Shown piece by piece: positions 25,596-33,666 of a DNA stretch of 40,371 bases; positions within the stretch are counted from its first letter, which is position 1, and each line of letters opens with the position of its first letter. The translations under genes were made by a program, and so were the position numbers. The notes under the pieces were generated by a model that was given only the letters and a program-made list of their open reading frames with translations, did not search any database and had not been told where the DNA came from. Origin of the DNA: Verrucomicrobiales bacterium (GTDB lineage: Bacteria > Verrucomicrobiota > Verrucomicrobiia > Verrucomicrobiales > DEV007); contig JAKISY010000033.1 of the NCBI GenBank assembly GCA_021648365.1, positions 1 through 40,371 on the forward strand. The letters are read 5' to 3'.

Positions 25596-26552
25596 TTATC
25601 CGCGAAATTCACCAAATTTACGAAACTTCTCATAGCGCTGCTCCAACAGCTCCTCAGTATCCAGCTCCCTCAATTCCGTCAAATGTTTGACCAAGGCAGA
25701 TTTCACACTGCGCCCCATCGTGATGTGATCGTGATGCGCGCCACCTAGAGGCTCGGGGATGATCTCATCGATCACATCCATTGCTTTCAGATCCTTGGCA
25801 GTCAACTTCATCGCCGTAGCCGCATCTTCAGCATACTTACGGTCTTTCCACAAAATAGCAGCACAGCCTTCAGGGCTGATCACCGAATAATAAGAATTCT
25901 CCAACATCAGCACCCGATCAGCAATACCTATGCCCAAAGCCCCTCCCGAGCCACCCTCACCAATCACCACCGCCACAATCGGCACCTTGATCCTCATCAT
26001 CTCGCGTAGATTGAAAGCAATCGCCTCAGCGATATTCCGCTCCTCCGCCCCAATCCCCGGATACGCACCAGGCGTGTCGATGAACGTCACAATAGGTTTA
26101 CCAAATTTATCCGCCAAACGCATCAAGCGCAAAGCCTTGCGATACCCCTCCGGATGCGCACTGCCAAAATTGCGCAACAAATTCTCCTTAGTATTACGCC
26201 CCTTCTGGTGCCCCAATACAATGCAGCGACGTCCTTCCAAGCGAGCAAATCCTGCCGGCATAGCATCGTCGTCACCTATGTGACGATCACCATGCAATTC
26301 CAAAAAATCATCAAAGCAGTTCTCAACGTAGTCGAGCGTAAAAGGACGCTGCGTATGGCGAGCGATCTGCACCCGCTGCCAAGCCGTCAAGCCCTGATAC
26401 ACCTCATACTTCATTTTAGAGATCTTCTCCTCAATCTTCTCGATCTCACTCTCCGCACCCACCCCCTGGCCAGCGCTGTGATCTTTCAACGCAGCTAACT
26501 GCCGTTCCAGATCGACGATCGGTTTCTCAAATTCCAATGGTTCTACCTTCAT
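25596..26552 (-). CDS. accA: Acetyl-CoA carboxylase carboxyltransferase subunit alpha
   Basis: A 318-residue protein of standard AccA length. The N-terminal LEFEKPIVDLERQLAAL helix, the WQRVQIARHTQRP segment, the FDDFLELHGDRHIGDD signature, FIDTPGAYPGIGAEERNIAEAI, and the oxyanion glycine cluster VVIGEGGSGGALGIGIADRVLMLENSYYSVISPEGCA (start and end of the biotin-carboxyl site) all match. With AccD it transfers carboxylate from biotin on AccB to acetyl-CoA, making malonyl-CoA for fatty acid synthesis, and this would also feed the polyketide synthase in this window. It lies 19 bases downstream of the LysM gene and 3 bases upstream of the secreted unknown. Confidence 0.97.
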   Translation of the reverse strand: MKVEPLEFEKPIVDLERQLAALKDHSAGQGVGAESEIEKIEEKISKMKYEVYQGLTAWQRVQIARHTQRPFTLDYVENCFDDFLELHGDRHIGDDDAMPAGFARLEGRRCIVLGHQKGRNTKENLLRNFGSAHPEGYRKALRLMRLADKFGKPIVTFIDTPGAYPGIGAEERNIAEAIAFNLREMMRIKVPIVAVVIGEGGSGGALGIGIADRVLMLENSYYSVISPEGCAAILWKDRKYAEDAATAMKLTAKDLKAMDVIDEIIPEPLGGAHHDHITMGRSVKSALVKHLTELRELDTEELLEQRYEKFRKFGEFRG

Positions 26553-26571
26553 AGATGATTATAACTAAAAC

Positions 26572-27417
26572 TTACTCAATAAATCGAATCGGAGTCGATA
26601 CTCTAAACAATACAAACATCTCCTCCAAATCCTCCGGTGCAACGAGAATTCCAAAATCTTGCTCTTTTTTATCTGAACCATCAAATGCCCGAATGATCAA
26701 TCCCCGACGGTTCGTTTGTAGCCATTTTTTGCTATTAAGGTAATTTTTATCATTAAAAAGCACCCGTTTCTCGCCAAACCAAGCCACCCGGTCTTTGATC
26801 TCAGTCTTCACCGGCACCTTGATCTGCGGAGGTAGCGCAAATTGAATCACCGGGTATTCCTTGAAAAACACCCCCTTAAGCTTGAGCACCACCATCTCAT
26901 CGCTCTTATCGATCACCACCTCGAACTGCAAAGGGAAAACCATCAGTCGATCCCCCGGATGAATCACCCCCGTGACTCGCCCGTTCGCACGCATGATATA
27001 GTCAATCGTCGTTTTGTTTCTACGCGCAATCGCCGCCAGAGCATCGCCGCTTTCCACCACATACTCCGTTTTCCCTTGCAGCGGGATTTTGGAAATCAAA
27101 AGATCCGTATTGATCTCTCACACATACCGCCGCGCCTCTGGCAGCACCGAAGACTCATGGTAATACTCCATCAAATAATACAAACGCTCCCGCGCCGTCA
27201 TCGTCTCCCCCGCCTCCAGCAAATCCACAATTTGCTCAAACTCCCGAATCCCCAAATCAGGCGGGGGATGAAGCTTCACCTCCACCTTCTCCTTCAACTG
27301 CTGCTCAATCCTCAAATCAGGCTTCACCACATGCTCCCAATAGTAAGCCACGAAGACCACCGCAGCCGCGACAATCAACAAGGACAAAAAAGCAAAAACC
27401 AGCTTCAAGCGACCCAT
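26572..27417 (-). pseudogene. LysM-domain membrane-anchored protein split by an in-frame TGA
   Basis: Two reading frames in the same phase are separated only by a TGA at 27118-27120. The upstream part (27417-27118, 99 residues) has an N-terminal membrane anchor (about 5-27) and a helical stretch ending VLPEARRYV. The downstream part (to 26572) continues EINTDLLISKIPLQG and then a LysM domain (EYVVESGDALAAIARRNKTT ... IHPGDRLMVFP), followed by a beta-rich tail. Read through the TGA, this is one continuous 281-codon gene of anchor, helical repeat and LysM. The stop position most naturally corresponds to a Gly (GGA to TGA). Possibilities are a true nonsense mutation, a sequencing error, or reinitiation at the TTG at 27099. 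TGA is a normal stop elsewhere in the window. It lies between the unknown gene at 27450 and accA. Confidence 0.7.
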
Positions 27418-27449
27418 AGAATTATAGCATTAAACTCAAATCAGACAGC

Positions 27450-27974
27450 TTACAGCAACCCCCGGCGTTTGAAATCAAACACATTGATTCCCTGCGATTG
27501 ATGGATCATCTCCATACTGAATTTCAACAACGATATTTCCCAAGTATCGTCCACCCCCTGGATCACCGCGCGGAAAGGATTACCCGAACTGCGGATCTCC
27601 TCGACCACCCGGTCGCAGACAGCCTCCATGCCTTCATGCACCACACTCTCCGTCACATTATGTTTGGCAAAATTAAACCCATACTTCAAAAACGCCATAT
27701 CCCCACCACCACGCTTGAACCATTCCTTAAAAGCCTCCGCCTGCTCACCAAAACCCTCAAAACTGAGATCTTCGTAACCCTCTGGACGAAGAATACGCGG
27801 ACGTTCAGCATCAATCGTCCCCTTCCTCACCCTGACTTGAGAAACACTGTCCATCAACTCAGTGACTAAGGTGAACTGAAAACTCGTCGTACCAAAAGTC
27901 TCGATCCGTCTGTCCGGTTCGTGTACGATTTTGGTCGTCTCCAAAGCGTATTGTATATCGTCGTCTGAATACAT
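27450..27974 (-). CDS. Conserved-looking protein of unknown function
   Basis: A 174-residue soluble protein with no signal peptide or membrane segment. It begins MYSDDDIQYALETTKIVHEPDRRIETFGTT with a mixed beta/alpha pattern, and ends with a helical region. I do not recognise a family. It is 32 bases upstream of the split LysM gene on the same strand, so they probably share a transcript that continues through accA. It lies downstream of the acpP terminator, which argues that it has its own promoter in 27975-28054, although I cannot point to one. Confidence 0.65.
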   Translation of the reverse strand: MYSDDDIQYALETTKIVHEPDRRIETFGTTSFQFTLVTELMDSVSQVRVRKGTIDAERPRILRPEGYEDLSFEGFGEQAEAFKEWFKRGGGDMAFLKYGFNFAKHNVTESVVHEGMEAVCDRVVEEIRSSGNPFRAVIQGVDDTWEISLLKFSMEMIHQSQGINVFDFKRRGLL

Positions 27975-28054
27975 ATTCTATGTCATAGCCTAAGCCCATA
28001 TCACCAGAATAGCCAGACCCTTTGCGAAAAGACAAAGCCACTATTTCAAAACAC

Positions 28055-28082
28055 AAAAAATGCGTCTCCTTGCAGAGACGCA
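28055..28082 (-). terminator. Rho-independent terminator of acpP
   Basis: On the minus strand, TGCGTCTC (28082-28075), a 6-base loop and GAGACGCA (28068-28061) form a perfect 8-bp stem followed by six T (28060-28055). It begins 31 bases after the acpP stop codon, so acpP is probably monocistronic. Confidence 0.85.
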
Positions 28083-28113
28083 CTTTGAAAATAACAACTA
28101 GCGAAGCGAATAC

Positions 28114-28356
28114 TTACGCTTTGTGTTCACCGATGTATTTGGTCACATCGCCCACCGACAACAGCTTTTCAGCATCCTCATCGGGAACTTCGATATCGAA
28201 CTCTTCTTCGAAAGCCATCACCAACTCAACTGTGTCGAGTGAATCAGCTCCCAGATCTTCAATGAATTTAGCATCCCCAACAACTTGATCGGCGTTCACT
28301 CCGAGTTGTTCTACAATGATGTTCTTAACTTTTTCTTCTATACTGTCGTCAGCCAT
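28114..28356 (-). CDS. acpP: Acyl carrier protein
   Basis: An 80-residue acidic protein of standard AcpP length. The phosphopantetheine attachment Ser39 sits in GADSLDTVELVMAFEEEF, the most conserved stretch of bacterial fatty-acid-synthase carriers. It carries growing acyl chains for type II fatty acid synthesis in the cytosol. The usual fabD/fabG/fabF neighbours are absent here; instead it stands alone with its own terminator and is divergent from thiH. It is distinct from the integrated ACP of the polyketide synthase. Confidence 0.97.
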   Translation of the reverse strand: MADDSIEEKVKNIIVEQLGVNADQVVGDAKFIEDLGADSLDTVELVMAFEEEFDIEVPDEDAEKLLSVGDVTKYIGEHKA

Positions 28357-28522
28357 GGTAATTTGGATAGTTTATCTGGAAGTAGCCATATCGGTCTTCG
28401 CCCCTTTTGGCAACTCTTTTTCTGATTTGATGCAGTATTTTTTTCAGCCACTCCCAGACTGACACTCATAAGCGTTGAAATTACCGCCGACTCTGTTACC
28501 CTAGCCGATTCAAAAAACACAC

Positions 28523-29749
28523 ATGTCCTTCGTTCAGCCATTCAATCAAGTCACCCAACACGGGCAGCGCAGCCCGCTGCTATCCCGCTTCGAATCGCTG
28601 ATCGCCCCCGCCAGTCCCGAGCAGATAGAATCCTTGGCGCAGCGCTCCGTCGCCCTCACACGGCAGCATTTTGGCAAAACCATGCGCCTCTTTGCCCCCC
28701 TCTACCTTTCTAACGAATGTATCAACAACTGCAGCTACTGTGGATTCTCCCGCGACAACCCCATTCTACGAGTCACCCTAGCCGTAGATCAAGTCGAACG
28801 CGAAGCCCGCTTCCTAGCAGAACAAGGCTTCCGCAACATCCTGTTAGTAGCAGGCGAGCATCCCAAATTTGTCTCCAATGGCTATCTAGAAAATTGCATC
28901 GCCGCGATCCGCTCCTACATCCCCACCGTCGCCCTCGAAGTAGGCCCCATGGAAACTCCCGAATACCAACGCATGGTTGATAGCGGTTCCGAAGGACTCG
29001 TCGTCTATCAAGAAACCTACGATCGAGAAGTTTATCAAGAACTGCATACCGCCGGTCCCAAACGCCACTTCGATTGGCGCCTCGAATGTCCCGAACGAGC
29101 CTACGATGCCGGATTCCGACGCATCGGCATCGGCGCACTGCTCGGTCTCGCCGACTGGCGCAGTGAAGCCCTCGCCCTCGCCGCCCACCTCGAGTATCTC
29201 TACAAGACCTGCTGGAAGGCCTCCTTCACCATCAGCTTTCCCCGCATGCGCCCCGCCGCAGGAGAGTTCACCCCCCCTTACACCATCTCCGATGCAGAAC
29301 TGATCCAGCTCATCACCGTCTTCCGCATCACCTTTCCACAGTTAGGCATCGTCTTGAGCACCCGCGAACCCGCCCCCCTACGCGACGCCCTCTTCCCACT
29401 TGGCGTCACCACCATCAGCGCCGGCAGCCACACCGAGCCAGGCGGATACACCGGCGAAGGCAAAGACGACCTCCACCTCACCGTTCGCGGACGCCGTCAA
29501 GAGTTAGATCAGGCAACGGCTGCCGCTAGCTCCTGCTCCAGCACATCCACCACCACTGCTGCGACAGGCCAGTTTGACATCGCCGATCACCGCTCCGCCG
29601 CAGAGATCGCCGCAGTGCTCAAACAGCTCTCACTCGAACCCGTCTGGAAAGACTGGGACAGCTCCATTCTCAGTCCAGCACCATCCGAAGAGATTCCACT
29701 CAAGCCAACTCCTTCGCAAGCCACCCCGCTAACCCCTAGCCCAGCATGA
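28523..29749 (+). CDS. thiH: 2-iminoacetate synthase (tyrosine lyase) ThiH
   Basis: A 408-residue radical SAM enzyme with CxxxCxxC at Cys66, Cys70 and Cys73 in CINNCSYCGFSRDN, the ThiH form. The downstream signatures LLVAGEHPKFV, VYQETYDREVY, IGIGALLGLADWR and ISFPRMRPAAGEF also match. ThiH splits tyrosine to give dehydroglycine for the thiazole ring of thiamine. Between the GGY.GEG segment and the conserved QFDIADHRS there is an unusual insert with a Ser/Thr/Ala-rich run (about residues 333-350), and the C-terminus carries a Pro-rich extension of about 25 residues beyond the canonical WKDWD end. The gene overlaps thiS by four bases. thiG, usually adjacent, is not in the window. Confidence 0.95.
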   Translation: MSFVQPFNQVTQHGQRSPLLSRFESLIAPASPEQIESLAQRSVALTRQHFGKTMRLFAPLYLSNECINNCSYCGFSRDNPILRVTLAVDQVEREARFLAEQGFRNILLVAGEHPKFVSNGYLENCIAAIRSYIPTVALEVGPMETPEYQRMVDSGSEGLVVYQETYDREVYQELHTAGPKRHFDWRLECPERAYDAGFRRIGIGALLGLADWRSEALALAAHLEYLYKTCWKASFTISFPRMRPAAGEFTPPYTISDAELIQLITVFRITFPQLGIVLSTREPAPLRDALFPLGVTTISAGSHTEPGGYTGEGKDDLHLTVRGRRQELDQATAAASSCSSTSTTTAATGQFDIADHRSAAEIAAVLKQLSLEPVWKDWDSSILSPAPSEEIPLKPTPSQATPLTPSPA

Positions 29750-29949
29750 ACATCACCCTCAATGGAGAAGACCGCAGCTTCCCACAAAACACCCTACCGT
29801 TACCCGAATTGCTCGAACTCCTCAAACTCGGCGGTCAGCCCGTAATCGTCGAACTCAACGGCAACGCCCTGCTAGGCAGAGAGTTGCCCAGCATCAAAAT
29901 CAAAGACAGCGACCAAATCGAAATCGTCCGCATCGTAGCGGGCGGATGA
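29746..29949 (+). CDS. thiS: Sulfur carrier protein ThiS
   Basis: A 67-residue ubiquitin-fold protein (MNITLNGED... IVRIVAGG) ending in the Gly-Gly tail that is adenylated by ThiF and thiocarboxylated to donate sulfur in thiazole formation. The ATG overlaps the thiH stop (ATGA), indicating coupled translation. Length and tail are exactly those of the family. Confidence 0.95.
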   Translation: MNITLNGEDRSFPQNTLPLPELLELLKLGGQPVIVELNGNALLGRELPSIKIKDSDQIEIVRIVAGG

Positions 29950-29975
29950 GCCAGCGCATCACCCGCCGTTCTTTT
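29941..29975 (+). terminator. Possible terminator of thiH-thiS
   Basis: GGCGGATGA (29941-29949, including the thiS stop codon) can pair with TCACCCGCC (29959-29967) with one internal mismatch, followed by GTTCTTTT. This is a moderate terminator candidate between the convergent thiS and secreted-protein genes. Confidence 0.4.
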
Positions 29976-29980
29976 CCCGC

Positions 29981-30409
29981 TTACTTAAAAGATCTTTCAG
30001 TCGGGTTTACAACCAGCCGAGATTTTGCGCGCACCGATTTCAGTTTCACACTATCAAAATTAGTGCTCAACTTTCGATCCAACTCAATACGCACGATCGC
30101 CATGCCCAAAGTACGATAGCTGCCCTCCATCAGATCATTAGTGCTGAACAGCACCCCTCCATCATCCTGGATAGTGATCGCCACACTACCAGTCAATTCC
30201 GTCTGCCCTACATAGATATAGATTTCATGAACCTTTGACCCCTTTTTCACAGGATTGGGATTCAAATAAAACTGCACATATTCCGTCAGTTGATTAGCAA
30301 TCACCATTCTCGGTTTTTTTAAAAACAAGGCAGGTTCCGCAGCCTGCACCGTCAATGTCCAACCGCTCAACCCTCCTATCAGTCCCAATAATAACGCCAG
30401 TTTTTTCAT
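29981..30409 (-). CDS. Small secreted protein of unknown function
   Basis: A 142-residue protein with a clear signal peptide (MKKLALLLGLIGGLSGWTLTVQAAEP, cleavage near QAA). The mature part (~118 residues) is predominantly beta-like (EYVQFYLNPNP, HEIYIYVGQTELTGSVAITI, MAIVRIELDRKL), suggesting a small beta-sandwich. No motif lets me name it. It converges with thiS. Confidence 0.65.
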   Translation of the reverse strand: MKKLALLLGLIGGLSGWTLTVQAAEPALFLKKPRMVIANQLTEYVQFYLNPNPVKKGSKVHEIYIYVGQTELTGSVAITIQDDGGVLFSTNDLMEGSYRTLGMAIVRIELDRKLSTNFDSVKLKSVRAKSRLVVNPTERSFK

Positions 30410-30500
30410 ATAAAATATTGTTCAGCTCTTAGTCGATGCAATTTAACACAATATACAAGAATTTGTCACCTCCAAATCAATTTCAGACAAAAAAAATCCT

Positions 30501-30540
30501 CCTTGCCACCCCTTGCCACCCCTTGCCACCCCTTGCCACC
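30501..30540. repeat. Four perfect 10-bp tandem repeats
   Basis: The unit CCTTGCCACC occurs four times head to tail without a mismatch, immediately followed by ACCACCACC-like sequence. It lies in the 166-base gap before the PQQ-propeller pseudogene, between divergent genes. A perfect short repeat of this kind is prone to slippage and may vary between strains. Confidence 0.95.
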
Positions 30541-30576
30541 ACCACCAACTTTCCCATCTACAGTTAAACTCCTACT

Positions 30577-31214
30577 ATGCCCACCATACGCCCCCTACTC
30601 CTGCTACTCATCTGCATCAACCTCCCCATCAGTCTCGACGCCTCACCATCTTGGCTACAATTCAAAGGAGATGCCCGCCATTCCGGCAATGCCCCTGACG
30701 TGGGAATTCCCAGTCAGCCACGACTGGCAACTACGCAGCCCAAGGCAGCGAAAAAGCCTACGTTCAGAAAGGCAAACCTGCTGCCCGTGAAGATGGCAAA
30801 GAAGTGATGAGCTGGGTTTACACCCACAACAATCCCTACTACCCACGCGACAACCACCCCTGCATCTGGGCGTGGGATCTCGATAGTGGTAAGCTCGTTT
30901 GGAAAAAAGACTTCTCCCAATATGGCTCCGGTGGCAATGACAGCGGGCTCTGCTTGATGGATGGAAAACTCTATTATTCCACCTTCTTCGGTTATGCCGC
31001 CTCCAAACTGCGTCGCAGAGGCCTAGCCTCACCCTGCAATGGTATCACCGCACAATTAAATCCAAAAACAGGTGAGCCCATCTGGATCACCCGTGATTAC
31101 TCCGTCACCGCAGGCTGCACCATCTCAGCCAAAGACGGCAGACTCTACGTCGGCGGCTACAACAAACCCAATGAAAGCACCGATGATCGTTTTGTCTTTT
31201 GCCTCGACGCCAAA
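30577..31214 (+). pseudogene. Remnant of a secreted PQQ-type beta-propeller protein
   Basis: The first frame starts at 30577 with a signal peptide (LLLLLICINLPISLDA) and the typical opening SWLQFKGDARHSGNAPDVG, then loses homology near 30700. The family resumes in another frame (open from 30699) with ATTGNYAAQGSEKAYVQKGK, then CIWAWDLDSGKLVWKKDFSQ, LNPKTGEPIWITRD and DGRLYVGGYN, which are blades with the W.aD..tG...W pattern. It breaks off after RFVFCLDAKN at about 31214, running directly into the start of the next gene. Both an internal deletion with a frame change and a C-terminal deletion are therefore visible. The intact family members are secreted Trp-rich propellers that may bind PQQ or simply ligands. 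Confidence 0.8.
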
Positions 31215-31266
31215 AACCCCGCATCCTGTAATCGACAAAGCTCCCCCTTGCTTTTATCCTCCTGTC

Positions 31267-32799
31267 ATGCACGACACCCGTGAAATTGAAACCCAAGACA
31301 AACCCAAGCCCAAACGCAAAGCCTTGATCCCCTTTGCTCTCAAAATAATCATCGCTCACATCATCGTCGCTCTACTCATCCTGATCCCCCTTGGCATTCA
31401 CGAAAACCGCCAAGCGCAACGTGATTGGAACGCCTTCAAGGTCCACTGGGAAGCCAAAGGCGAAATCTTCGAACTCAAAAAACTCATCCCCCCACAGCTG
31501 CCCGACGAACAAAACTTCGCCGAAGCCCCGATCATTGCCGAGCTGTTTGATAAAAGTAAAACCCCACAAATTGAGAGCTTAGAAATCTATGGCTTCCCAG
31601 CATTCAAAGAAAACCCGAGAGCTTTGGACTTTCATCAAGCAGAACAGAGGCAGGCACTCGGTGGCGGCAGAGGACAATTAAAGGACTACTTTGAAGACGG
31701 CAAAGATCTCTCAAAAATAGACGCTGCCAAGCGCCTATTGGAAGCCTATCAACCCTACTCCAGCATCTTTGATCAATTGACAAACGCCAGTCGCAGAGCA
31801 GGAGCATCCTACCCCATTGATTACGAAAACCCTATCTTTTTCACTCTTTCATTCCCCCACCTACGAGGAATACAGACCGCAGCAAAATCCTTCAAACTCC
31901 GTAGCCTAGCCCATCTCCAGCTACAACAAAACCAAGCTTGCGTTGAAGACCTTATCACTATTTTTCGACTTGCAGGCATGGCGGGGTCCGAACCTTTAGT
32001 CATCTCCCATCTAGTAGAAATCACTCTCTACAACCTAGGGGTGCCCCCCATCTGGCAATTACTCAAATCCAGACAACTCAACCAAGCTCAACTATTTCAA
32101 ATACTTCAATCCTTAGAAAAAATAAATCTAGCGGAACGATTCCACCAAAGCATCCGTAATGAGCGCGCCAGCTTCCTATCCTATATCGACGCGATGCTCG
32201 AAGGAAAACCCTTACAGGCAGACCTCCGCAAAGAGCCTGTTTTCTTTTTCATCGAAATGCTAGGCATGCAGGATTCCTTTTTCTATCGAAATAAAATCAA
32301 TTACAGCCTATTCATCCAAGAGCATTTTATAAACACCGCTCCCCCACCTATTAAAATCGACATAAATGCCCTCAATCGAACCGAGGCAGATCTAGCTACT
32401 CTAAATCGAGTCCGCTTTATTCGCTGGAATCCCTATACCAAATTGATCCAAGGAGTTGCAGGGTTTAAAGGCATCACCCAAACATCCCTAGCAACCGCCA
32501 CCCGCATCAACCTCGCCCGCATCGCCATCGCGCTCGAGCTTCACCGCATCGAACACGGCACTTACCCCAAAACTCTAGCACCCCTCTCCCCTCACTACCT
32601 CAAATCTCTACCGCTCGACCTCGTCACAGACAATCCATTACACTACCGCATCAAAACCGACGGCACCCCCATCATTTATTCCGTAGGACTCAATCAAATC
32701 GACGAAGGCGGCTTGCTAAAAAAAGACCATGAACTCGGTGATTGGGTCTGGCAATACACCCTGCCAGAAGATTTCAACTCCACCCAATGGCGAGAATAA
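31267..32799 (+). CDS. Membrane-anchored protein with pseudopilin-like C-terminal segment, unknown function
   Basis: A 510-residue protein from the ATG at 31267; the frame is open further upstream but that part is a shadow of the propeller remnant. One membrane segment (about residues 21-44) follows a basic N-terminus. A large, mostly helical domain contains FDLxxLIPxxLP..xNFAE-type sequence at about 75-95. The last ~100 residues hold a helix with ARIAIALELHRIEHGTYPKTLAPL and the PLDLVTDNPLHYRI, IYSVGLNQIDEGG motifs, which resemble the soluble end of type II secretion pseudopilins and recur in many planctomycete-group proteins. The function is unknown. A deleted paralogue follows directly. 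Confidence 0.75.
   Translation: MHDTREIETQDKPKPKRKALIPFALKIIIAHIIVALLILIPLGIHENRQAQRDWNAFKVHWEAKGEIFELKKLIPPQLPDEQNFAEAPIIAELFDKSKTPQIESLEIYGFPAFKENPRALDFHQAEQRQALGGGRGQLKDYFEDGKDLSKIDAAKRLLEAYQPYSSIFDQLTNASRRAGASYPIDYENPIFFTLSFPHLRGIQTAAKSFKLRSLAHLQLQQNQACVEDLITIFRLAGMAGSEPLVISHLVEITLYNLGVPPIWQLLKSRQLNQAQLFQILQSLEKINLAERFHQSIRNERASFLSYIDAMLEGKPLQADLRKEPVFFFIEMLGMQDSFFYRNKINYSLFIQEHFINTAPPPIKIDINALNRTEADLATLNRVRFIRWNPYTKLIQGVAGFKGITQTSLATATRINLARIAIALELHRIEHGTYPKTLAPLSPHYLKSLPLDLVTDNPLHYRIKTDGTPIIYSVGLNQIDEGGLLKKDHELGDWVWQYTLPEDFNSTQWRE
32659..32799 (+). repeat. Direct repeat, copy 1 (3' end of the intact paralogue)
   Basis: These 141 bases match 33510-33650 with about 15 mismatches and no gap by eye (roughly 89 percent identity). 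They encode the C-terminal GTPIIYSVG to WRE-stop segment and mark a tandem gene duplication. Confidence 0.9.
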
Positions 32800-32856
32800 G
32801 CCCCATCCTCTCGCCTTAATAGAGACGCGTCCTGCGTGCCTTCACAGCTCAAACCG

Positions 32857-33650
32857 ATGCCCTATTTTAGTTCCAAAAAAAACAAAGCCTCAACCGTTCG
32901 ATCTGGCGACAAAAAAAAATCACGCCGACCAGGGTGCCTACTTATTTTAGCAGTCCTTTACCTCATCCTTTTAGCAGAAGGTATGCGTGCTAAGCATGAC
33001 TGGACAACATACACGGAGCACTGGCAGTCCAAGGGAAAGATTTTCGACCTGCAAGAACTCATCCCAGAAAAACTTCCGTCTGCAGATAATTTTGCCGAGC
33101 ACCCTATTATTTCAGAACTGTTTAACTCCAATGTCACACCTACATTAAAAAAACTTAGCCTCGCGGAAATCCCGCATCTCCAGCAAGCTATCAGATTCAC
33201 GCGGCACTCGATCTCCACCCGAGATCGAAACAGCGCTCTTGGCTCTGCTCGCTACTCCTTGATCGACTACATTGCCGCCCCACACACTATTCCCAACGAG
33301 CACCAAGCCGCCGAATTCATTCTAGAACAATTAAAACCCTTACATTTACTATTCGACCAACTCGAGCAAGCCAGCAAAGCCCCCTAGCTAAGTTCCCGCT
33401 GCAATACGGCACCTATCCCAAAACACTAGCCCTTCTCACCCCCAACTACCTCAAATCTGTGCCACTCGATCTCATTTCAGGCAAACCTTTGATTTACCAC
33501 ACCAAAGCCGATGGCACCCCCATCATTTATTCCGTCGGCATCAACCAAATCGACGAAGGCGGCCTGCTAAAAAAAGACCGCAACCTCGGCGATTGGGTCT
33601 GGCAATACACCCTGCCAGACGATTTCAACTCCAGCGAATGGCGTGAATAA
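32857..33650 (+). pseudogene. Internally deleted tandem paralogue of the 31267-32799 gene
   Basis: Starting at the ATG at 32857, the frame encodes a basic N-terminus, a membrane segment (PGCLLILAVLYLILLAEG) and the same opening domain as the upstream gene (KIFDLQELIPEKLP then NFAEHPIISELF). It stops at a TAG at 33385-33387 after LEQASKAP. The family C-terminus then resumes in a different frame from about 33390 (QYGTYPKTLALLTPNYLKSV to the WRE stop at 33650). Compared with the neighbour, roughly 270 central residues are missing and the phase is broken, so no full protein can be made. A truncated N-terminal product remains possible. Confidence 0.8.
33510..33650 (+). repeat. Direct repeat, copy 2 (3' end of the deleted paralogue)
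   Basis: Partner of 32659-32799, of identical length. The differences are mostly at third codon positions, so this stretch drifted under protein-level constraint before, or despite, the deletion. Confidence 0.9.
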
Positions 33651-33666
33651 CCCCTCCCTCTCATCA

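Noticed and set aside
27118..27120. TGA in the LysM gene as a selenocysteine or reassigned codon
   Set aside because: No stem-loop resembling a SECIS is evident, the protein is not a redox enzyme, and TGA ends several normal genes here, including thiS and the EEP gene.
28357..28522. Possible TPP riboswitch ahead of thiH
   Set aside because: The gap before thiH lacks the conserved CTGAGA and CCTGATCTGG-type elements of the THI box; nothing there can be assigned to a riboswitch.
29946..30119. Short plus-strand frame starting at an ATG that overlaps the thiS stop
   Set aside because: It runs antisense through the 3' end of the secreted-protein gene, shows no family resemblance, and looks like a chance frame rather than a thiamine gene.
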